From the NCBI RefSeq assembly GCF_042432495.1, contig NZ_JBHLXC010000024.1, positions 186,001-250,000 of the forward strand: DNA of 64,000 bases, read 5' to 3'. The position numbers and the translations under genes are program-made. The notes below the pieces were generated by a model, which made no database searches, was not told the origin of the DNA, and saw only the letters and a program-made list of their open reading frames with translations. Of this stretch, positions 58,648 to 64,000 are shown piece after piece (position 1 is the first letter of the stretch; each line of letters starts with the position of its first letter). This stretch comes from Pseudochelatococcus lubricantis. Its GTDB lineage: Bacteria; Pseudomonadota; Alphaproteobacteria; Rhizobiales; Beijerinckiaceae.

Positions 58648-59206
58648 CACGTTCCGCCCGGCCTTGCGCCCGCTCGTCCGCGTCGCCGTCGCGATGCTCG
58701 CAGTCGCCCTGCTCGGCGGCTGCTTCCGGCCTCTGTATGGCGTATCGGCCAACGGGCCGTCCGTGCAGGAGCAACTGGCGGCGATCGAGCTTGCCACCGT
58801 CGATCCGGGCAACCGCGATCACAACAGGCTTGCCTATTACCTGCAGAGCGAGCTGGGCTACCGCCTTACCGGCGGCTCACCGGACGCGGCAACGAAGCGC
58901 TTCCGGCTGGAGGCGAAGGTGTCCGAATCGGTCTCCTCCACCATCGTCAATACCTCGACCGGCAACGCGGAGGCGGCGCTGCTGACGGGCACGGCCGAGT
59001 TCAAGCTCCTGCCGGCCGGCGGCGGCGATCCCGTCATGTCCGCCACGGCAGTGGCCTCCTCCGCCTATGACCGCACGCCCCAGCGCTTCGCCTCGCTGCG
59101 CGCCGCCCGCGACGCGCAGATCAGGGTGGCGAAGGCGCTCGCCGACCAGATCCATACGCGCCTCGCCGCCAAATTCGCATCGGGTGCGATTCCAGCCGGA
59201 CGATAG
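58634..59206 (+). CDS. lptE: LPS assembly lipoprotein LptE
   Basis: A 190-aa outer-membrane lipoprotein that plugs LptD in LPS transport. The signal sequence (VAVAMLAVALLGGC) ends in the lipobox LGGC near residue 33; then FRPLYGVSANGP, the typical LptE opening after the Cys, and DPGNRDHNRLAYYLQSELGYRL. The overlap with leuS and the 5-bp distance to holA indicate one transcript. Sequence conservation of LptE is low, so the call leans on the leuS-lptE-holA order. Confidence 0.9.
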
Positions 59207-59211
59207 ACGCC

Positions 59212-60249
59212 ATGGTCGCGGTCAAGGCGGGAGATGTCGAGCGGGTGCTGGCGAAGCCGGACCCGAAAGCCGTTGTGTTCCTCATCTACGGCCCCGACAC
59301 CGGCCTCGTTTCCGAACGCGCGCGGCGCCTCACCGAGGCGGCGGTCGACGATGCGGCCGATCCGTTCCAGATGGTGCGCCTCGAAGGCGACGACGTCGCC
59401 GCCGATCCCCTGCGGCTTGCGGACGAGGCCAACACCATCGGGCTGTTCGGCGGAAAACGCGCGATCCGCGTCAGCGCGACATCGCGCAATCTCACGCCTG
59501 CGCTCGCGCCGCTGCTGGCCGCGCCGCCGCAGGACGCCGTGGTGGTGGTGGAGGCGGGCGACCTGCCGCGCTCCTCGCCGCTGCGCGCCGCATGCGAACG
59601 TTCGGCCGTCGCCCTCGCCATTCCATGCTACGCGGACGGGGCGCGCGACATTGCCGGGCTCGTCGATGCCGCCATGCGCGACCACGGCCTGGGCATCGAG
59701 GCCGACGCGCGGCAGACGCTCGTTTCCCTGCTCGGCGGCGACCGCGTGGCGAGCCGGGCGGAAATCGACAAGCTAGCCCTTTATGCACGCGGCCAGCGGG
59801 CGGTGACGCTCGCGGACGTGCACGCGGTTGTCGGCGACGTGTCGGCGCTGGCGCTCGACGCGGTGTCGGATGCGGCTTTCGGCGGCGATCTGGCGGCGCT
59901 CGACGGCGCCTTCACACGGCTGATGCGCGAGGGCTTCGATGCGGGCGTGCTGCTCGGCTTCGTGCTGCGCCATGGCCTGATGCTGGCACAGGCGCGCATC
60001 GCCATCGAGGCGGGAAACGGCTCACCGGCCTCGCAGGTGGAAGGCATGCGCACCCTGCACTTCCGGCGCAAGGCAGCCGTCGAGCGCCATCTGCGGCTGT
60101 GGACGCATGCGAATCTGACTCGCGCCGTGCGCGACCTCGGCACCGCTGTCGCCGCCACACGCCGCAATCCCGCGCTCGCAGAGGCGTTGGCGCAAAAGGC
60201 GCTGTGGGCCATCGCCCTCACCGCCCGCCGCGCCGCCGCGAGAACCTGA
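59212..60249 (+). CDS. holA: DNA polymerase III subunit delta
   Basis: A 345-aa clamp-loader subunit that opens the beta clamp. N-terminal VFLIYGPDTGLVSERARRL is the degenerate P-loop domain of HolA; the middle part KLALYARGQRAVTLADVHAVVGD and the C-terminal helical domain follow. Last gene of leuS-lptE-holA, ending 5 bp from the convergent CobW gene. Confidence 0.94.
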   Translation: MVAVKAGDVERVLAKPDPKAVVFLIYGPDTGLVSERARRLTEAAVDDAADPFQMVRLEGDDVAADPLRLADEANTIGLFGGKRAIRVSATSRNLTPALAPLLAAPPQDAVVVVEAGDLPRSSPLRAACERSAVALAIPCYADGARDIAGLVDAAMRDHGLGIEADARQTLVSLLGGDRVASRAEIDKLALYARGQRAVTLADVHAVVGDVSALALDAVSDAAFGGDLAALDGAFTRLMREGFDAGVLLGFVLRHGLMLAQARIAIEAGNGSPASQVEGMRTLHFRRKAAVERHLRLWTHANLTRAVRDLGTAVAATRRNPALAEALAQKALWAIALTARRAAART

Positions 60250-60254
60250 ACGCC

Positions 60255-61451
60255 TCAGCGCAACGCCAGCGGATTGGCCGTCAGCGCGGCGGCGTCCGGC
60301 GTGTCCACCGCCACCTCGCCCGTGAATGCGCCCCACAGGCGGCGTACGAACGCCTCGTCGAGATCGCGCAAAATAAGCACGAGCTTCGTCGTGTGATCCT
60401 CGTCCGGCCACGCCGGCAGCGTCACCGGCGCATGAAAGAGATGCTGCACGCCCTGCACGACGACCGGATGCTCCGGATCGTCGGCGAGTTGCACGATCCC
60501 CTTCGCACGGAGAAGCTGCGGCCCGTGGGCCGCGCGCAGCAGGTCGAGAAAAGCCTCGAACCGCCCGCGCCCGACCGGCCGCGCACTCGTGAGACAGAAG
60601 GCCCTGATGCGCTCGTCATGCCGGTTCACATCATGGCGATGGTCATGTGCATGATCATCATGGTCATGGTGGTGGTGATCGTGATGGTCGCGATGACCGT
60701 GCCCCTCGGCCAGCGCCTCCGCGTTCAGCCAGCGGCGCACATCGGGGATCTTCCCGTCCGCGTCATAAAGACCGGCATCCAGCAGGCGGGCGGCCGTCGC
60801 CTCGCCCTGCGCGGCGTCGAGAACGGGCGCGACCGGATTGAGCCGGCGCAGACGCGCACGCAACTCCCCCGTCTCACTCCTTTCCGCAGGCGCGGCGGCG
60901 GAATCGGTATCGATGAGGTCGGTTTTCGTCAGCACGATCCTGTCGGCGACGGCAACCTGCTTCACCGCCTCCTCGTGCGCATCGAGCGTCGCGGCACCGT
61001 TCACCGCGTCGACCACCGTGACGACGCCGTCGAGGGCGAAACGCAGGCTCAGATACGGGTGATAGATGATTGTGTGCAGGATGGGCGCCGGATCGGCAAG
61101 CCCTGTCGTCTCGATGACGACGCGCCGGAAGGGTGCAATTCGGCCATTGTCGCGCCGACGCAGAAGGTCCTCCAGCGTGGCTATCAGGTCGCCGCGAATC
61201 GAACAGCACAGGCAGCCCGAAGACAGCAGCAGCAGGCCCTCGTCCGCAGTCTCGACCAGCAGATGGTCGATGCCGATTTCGCCGAACTCGTTGACGATCA
61301 CCACCGTGTCCGCCAGCGCCGGATCGCGCAGCAACCGGTTGAGCAACGACGTCTTGCCCGCGCCGAGAAAGCCCGTCAGCACCGTGAGCGGCAGCGCAGG
61401 AGCGGCACCCCGGGGGCGGCCCGAATCAGACGGGCCTGAAGCAATGGTCAT
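60255..61451 (-). CDS. CobW/COG0523 GTPase, likely zinc metallochaperone
   Basis: A 398-aa G3E GTPase. Walker A is TGFLGAGKTSLLNRLL; the metal-binding CxCC motif is SSGCLCCSIRGDL; Walker B-type ETTGLADPAP and the guanine motif LTKTDLID follow. A His/Asp-rich loop (HHDHHHHDHDDHAHDHRHD) at about residues 255-275 could hold zinc, then the CobW C-terminal domain. The start at 61451 follows GGAACATCC. An imperfect palindrome just upstream looks like a Zur box. This suggests a zinc-starvation chaperone rather than cobalamin synthesis, although bolA and DnaJ next door often precede cobST. Confidence 0.9.
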   Translation of the reverse strand: MTIASGPSDSGRPRGAAPALPLTVLTGFLGAGKTSLLNRLLRDPALADTVVIVNEFGEIGIDHLLVETADEGLLLLSSGCLCCSIRGDLIATLEDLLRRRDNGRIAPFRRVVIETTGLADPAPILHTIIYHPYLSLRFALDGVVTVVDAVNGAATLDAHEEAVKQVAVADRIVLTKTDLIDTDSAAAPAERSETGELRARLRRLNPVAPVLDAAQGEATAARLLDAGLYDADGKIPDVRRWLNAEALAEGHGHRDHHDHHHHDHDDHAHDHRHDVNRHDERIRAFCLTSARPVGRGRFEAFLDLLRAAHGPQLLRAKGIVQLADDPEHPVVVQGVQHLFHAPVTLPAWPDEDHTTKLVLILRDLDEAFVRRLWGAFTGEVAVDTPDAAALTANPLALR

Positions 61452-61468
61452 GGATGTTCCGAATCCCA

Positions 61469-61485
61469 ATGAAACAATGTTACAT
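61469..61485 (-). promoter_or_regulatory. Candidate Zur-type operator upstream of the CobW gene
   Basis: ATGAAACA (61469-61476), one base, TGTTACAT (61478-61485): seven of eight pairs, AT-rich at the centre. It lies 18 bp upstream of the start. Zur boxes in alphaproteobacteria are palindromes with ATGTTA/TAACAT-like halves, which this resembles. Confidence 0.4.
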
Positions 61486-61559
61486 CGGATCATACAACGG
61501 AACAGCGTCGGCGAAAGTGCGAAAACGCCCTTTCCGCCATCGATTCCGCCCCGGCGGTA

Positions 61560-62846
61560 TCACGGCCTGCGGGGCGGCAGCGGCATCCCGGCGGCGCGGG
61601 CCGGTCGCGCCGCGCCCTGCCTGATCGCCCCCTGCAGCGCGACGGGCGCGGAGCCCTCCGCAACCGCCTCGGCAGCGGGCGCCGCCGCGAAGGCCTGCGC
61701 CGACTCCGGCGCAGCGGGGGCAGCCGCCACGGTCGTCGGCGCCACAGCCGGCTTCCAGCCCGGCGCGGGACCGGTGAAAACGGGGATCGGCGCGACGGCG
61801 GCGCGCTTGATGAGCGTGCCGGGCCTCTCGCCCTCGACAACCGTCGTCGGCCGCTGCTGCTGCGCCGTGGCGGTCAGGAAACCGATCGCCGAACCGTCGT
61901 CGGCCACGCCGGCGTGGACTGGCGCGTTGTCGTCATCGGCGAGGTGTTGCCGGTTCTTGCCGCAGATTTCCTCGCGCATGTCGGGCGCGGCGGCAACGGG
62001 GCCGGGGGGCATGGAATCGAGCTGCCGCGTTCCCGTCCGCGGGCCGGAGAAGCCGCGATCGAACAGCTCCGCCGCGTGGATGGTGCGGGCAGCGGCGGTG
62101 CGCTCGCCCAGCAACACCACGATCAACTGCTGGCCGCCGCGCCGCGCCGTCGCGACGACATTGAAGCCGGAGGCGCAGATGAAGCCGGTCTTCATGCCGT
62201 CCGCGCCCGGATAGCGTCCGATCAGGCCATTGGTGTTCTGGTAGATCTTCTTGCCGAGTTGAACGCCGCCGATGCCGAAATAGGGGCGGAACTGCGGAAA
62301 ATCGTTCAACAGCGCGCGCGCAAGCACGGCGAGATCGCGCGCGGTGACGCGCTGGCGCGTATCCGGCAGGCCGTGCGGGTTGACAAAATAGCTGCCGTGC
62401 ATGCCGAGCCGGCGCGCTTCCCCGTTCATCACCGCGGCGAAGGCATCCACGCTGCCGGCGACATTCTCCGCCAGCACGACCGCGAGATCGTTGGCGGACT
62501 TGACCAGCATCATCTTGAGGACGTTATCGACGGTCAGCACGGTGCCGGGCTTGAAGCCCATCCTGGAAGGCGGCGTCCGCGTGGCGTTCGCCGAGACCTT
62601 GAGCGGCGTGTCGAGGGACAGGCGCCCGTCGCGCACTTCCTTCAGCACCACGTAGGTGGTCATCAGCTTGGTGACGGAGGCGGGAAACCAAGGGTCGACG
62701 GCCTGCTCCTCGTAAAGCACCTGCCCGCTCGCGGCATCCACGAGCAGGGCCGGTCCCGCGTGCGCGCCGCCCGCCGTCAGCGCCGGCACGGCCAGCAGCG
62801 CCGCGCCCGCCAAAGTCCCACGCAGCCCGTTTCTCGTCATCCGCAT
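61560..62846 (-). CDS. Serine-type D-alanyl-D-alanine carboxypeptidase (PBP5/6-like)
   Basis: A 428-aa secreted penicillin-binding protein trimming peptidoglycan stem peptides. Signal peptide (LRGTLAGAALLAVPALTAGGAHA), then the active-site SVTKL (SxxK), SAN, and KTG in ADGMKTGFICASGFN, the PBP5 triad. The C-terminal 150 residues are an unusual Pro/Ala-rich tail with an RPTTVVEGERPGT segment and no clear amphipathic membrane anchor. ATGs at 62846 and 62840 are both possible; the first has GGAAC upstream. Confidence 0.93.
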   Translation of the reverse strand: MRMTRNGLRGTLAGAALLAVPALTAGGAHAGPALLVDAASGQVLYEEQAVDPWFPASVTKLMTTYVVLKEVRDGRLSLDTPLKVSANATRTPPSRMGFKPGTVLTVDNVLKMMLVKSANDLAVVLAENVAGSVDAFAAVMNGEARRLGMHGSYFVNPHGLPDTRQRVTARDLAVLARALLNDFPQFRPYFGIGGVQLGKKIYQNTNGLIGRYPGADGMKTGFICASGFNVVATARRGGQQLIVVLLGERTAAARTIHAAELFDRGFSGPRTGTRQLDSMPPGPVAAAPDMREEICGKNRQHLADDDNAPVHAGVADDGSAIGFLTATAQQQRPTTVVEGERPGTLIKRAAVAPIPVFTGPAPGWKPAVAPTTVAAAPAAPESAQAFAAAPAAEAVAEGSAPVALQGAIRQGAARPARAAGMPLPPRRP

Positions 62847-62976
62847 CGTTCCGGTTCCCGCACTTGCCCGCACCGTTTTACAGCGTGCGCGCCCTTAACG
62901 CCACCCGCAATGCGGCGTGAGCATGACGCCGGCGGAGGCGGGGGGCGGAAACGGCAGCCAGCGACTGTTTGCCGCA

Positions 62977-63300
62977 TCAGCCCGCCCGCCGCGCGGCCTC
63001 CTCCGGTGTGAGCGCGGTCAGGGCGAGGGCGTGCAGGCCCGTCTCGAACTCCGGCGCCAGCAGGGTATTGATCCGGCGATGGCGCTCCACGCGGCTGAGA
63101 GCAGCGAAGTCGCGCGAGACGATGGTGACGTCGTAGTGCGTTTCTCCGCCTTCCCGCCATCCGCCGTGGCCGACATGCCGGTGCGATTCGTCATGCACCG
63201 CAAGCGTTTCGGGTGCGAATGCCCCGGTCAGGACGCGGACGATGCGCTCGGCGCGCGATCCGTCCTGCCGTGGCGGAGTGGAATTTTCTGTCGTTGACAC
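62977..63300 (-). CDS. BolA family protein
   Basis: A 107-aa protein of the BolA family (KH-like fold), partner of monothiol glutaredoxins in iron-sulfur handling and in morphology control. Family core: AVHDESHRHVGHGGWREGGE with the His ligands, DFAALSRVERHRRINTLL. GTG start at 63300 with GGGGAG six bases upstream. Divergent from the DnaJ-like gene; bolA-dnaJ-cobS is a conserved Hyphomicrobiales order. Confidence 0.93.
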   Translation of the reverse strand: MSTTENSTPPRQDGSRAERIVRVLTGAFAPETLAVHDESHRHVGHGGWREGGETHYDVTIVSRDFAALSRVERHRRINTLLAPEFETGLHALALTALTPEEAARRAG

Positions 63301-63408
63301 GGTCGTCTCCCCTGTCGTTTTTCACGGACTCGTTTATCTTCGGTGAGGTATTGTCGTGTTTCATTAGGCCTTGTCCAGCGGTGAAACGATCCCCATAAAT
63401 GCACTCCC

Positions 63409-64000
63409 ATGAATCTGAACTCGTCCATTTTTGATCGCATCCGTGTCCGCCCCCGAGTCGCCGAGGAAGCCCCTTCGGCGCAAGCGGTCGCGTGCGACCA
63501 TGCGGGATGCGCAGCCAAGGGAACGTTCCGTGCCCCCAAGGGGCGCGGCCGCGAGAAGGAATACTGGAACTTCTGCCTCGAACACGTGCGCGCCTATAAC
63601 CAGTCCTACAATTATTTCGACGGGATGAGCGACAACGACGTCGCCGCCTACCAGAAGGACGCGGCCGTCGGCCACCGCCCCACCTGGGCCATGGGCGTCA
63701 ACCCCTCGGCGCGCGAGACCTGTCGCACCCGCCGGCAGACGAAACCCGGAGAGGCGGATGGCTATCCCGACGGCACGGCAGGCGCCGGCGCGTGGGAGGT
63801 CGACGATTCGCTGGGGCTTTTCGGCGCCCGCACGTATCAGGCGCGGCACGCTCCCGCGGAGGACGCACAGCCGCGCCTCTCGGGCACGGCGCTGAAAGCG
63901 CTCGACCAGCTCGGCCTCGATGCCGGCGTGGACGCCGCCACGATCAAAGCGCGCTACAAGCTGCTGGTGAAGCGCTTCCACCCGGACGCCAACGGCGGCG
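63409..64000 (+). CDS. DnaJ-like J-domain protein, 3' end cut by window
   Basis: 197 codons are visible from ATG 63409; the gene continues beyond the right edge. The N-terminal part (MNLNSSIFDRIRVRP) contains a pair of cysteines (CDHAGC) with a further Cys in EYWNFCLEHVRAYNQSYNYF; a J-domain begins near residue 165 (ALDQLGLDAGVDAATIKARY, KLLVKRFHPDANGG), with the HPD motif present. Such proteins lie between bolA and cobS-cobT (cobaltochelatase) in related genomes, so cobS may follow. Confidence 0.88.
   Translation, partial: MNLNSSIFDRIRVRPRVAEEAPSAQAVACDHAGCAAKGTFRAPKGRGREKEYWNFCLEHVRAYNQSYNYFDGMSDNDVAAYQKDAAVGHRPTWAMGVNPSARETCRTRRQTKPGEADGYPDGTAGAGAWEVDDSLGLFGARTYQARHAPAEDAQPRLSGTALKALDQLGLDAGVDAATIKARYKLLVKRFHPDANGG

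Noticed and set aside
60599..60720. CAT/ATG-rich stretch as a tandem DNA repeat
   Set aside because: It is the coding sequence of the His/Asp-rich loop of the CobW protein, read from the minus strand.

Overview
This window is GC-rich, densely coded chromosome of an alphaproteobacterium, most probably of the order Hyphomicrobiales (Rhizobiales). The assignment rests on gene order and family types: hisS-hisZ-hisG; cysQ - DUF4170 - DUF374 acyltransferase - waaA - lpxK - DUF2093; tsaB-rimI-fur-plsC; leuS-lptE-holA; bolA next to a DnaJ-like gene; and atpHAGDC standing apart from the Fo genes. The genus cannot be named from the sequence alone. I see no rRNA, tRNA, CRISPR array, intact insertion sequence or prophage.

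Layout. 1-3.5 kb: a Nudix hydrolase (cut by the left edge) overlapping pdxY, a DedA membrane protein, a patatin-like phospholipase and a small lipoprotein. 3.7-6.3 kb: trpG-trpD-trpC. 6.4-12.3 kb: a DEAD-box RNA helicase with a long repetitive tail, sfsA, an FkbM methyltransferase, map and radC. 12.3-16.1 kb is the accessory patch: a soluble PAS chemoreceptor, a 54-aa Flp-pilin-like peptide, an AT-rich orphan gene and about 740 bp of AT-rich non-coding DNA. 16.1-22.7 kb: gshA, then cysQ and lipid A/Kdo genes. 22.8-29.6 kb: xseA, purD, hisS-hisZ-hisG. 29.7-32.6 kb: a META-domain protein and groES-groEL with promoter, CIRCE operator and terminator. 32.6-36.5 kb: a three-gene ABC importer. 36.8-41.2 kb: a class II glutamine amidotransferase, murJ, trpS and an Nfu scaffold. 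41.3-44.8 kb: a RutE-like reductase, tsaB, rimI, fur and an acyltransferase. 44.8-49.6 kb: priA, xerC, pyrE and a nitroreductase. 49.7-54.9 kb: F1 ATP synthase operon on the minus strand. 55-64 kb: yggS, leuS-lptE-holA, a CobW GTPase with a candidate Zur box, a penicillin-binding D,D-carboxypeptidase, bolA and a truncated DnaJ-like gene.

The genes are mostly housekeeping: tryptophan and histidine synthesis, lipid A/Kdo assembly, peptidoglycan precursor flipping, chaperonins, ATP synthase, tRNA charging and DNA repair. The less ordinary material is: the orphan gene in its AT-rich setting; the Flp-like micro-protein beside it; several palindromic repeats, one apparently inserted in frame inside murJ; a composite repeat present upstream of xseA and in degenerate form between xerC and pyrE; a divergent histidyl-tRNA synthetase; and the CobW/Zur arrangement. 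No multi-gene undescribed system is evident. The orphan/AT-rich patch at 13.8-16.1 kb is the best candidate for something new.
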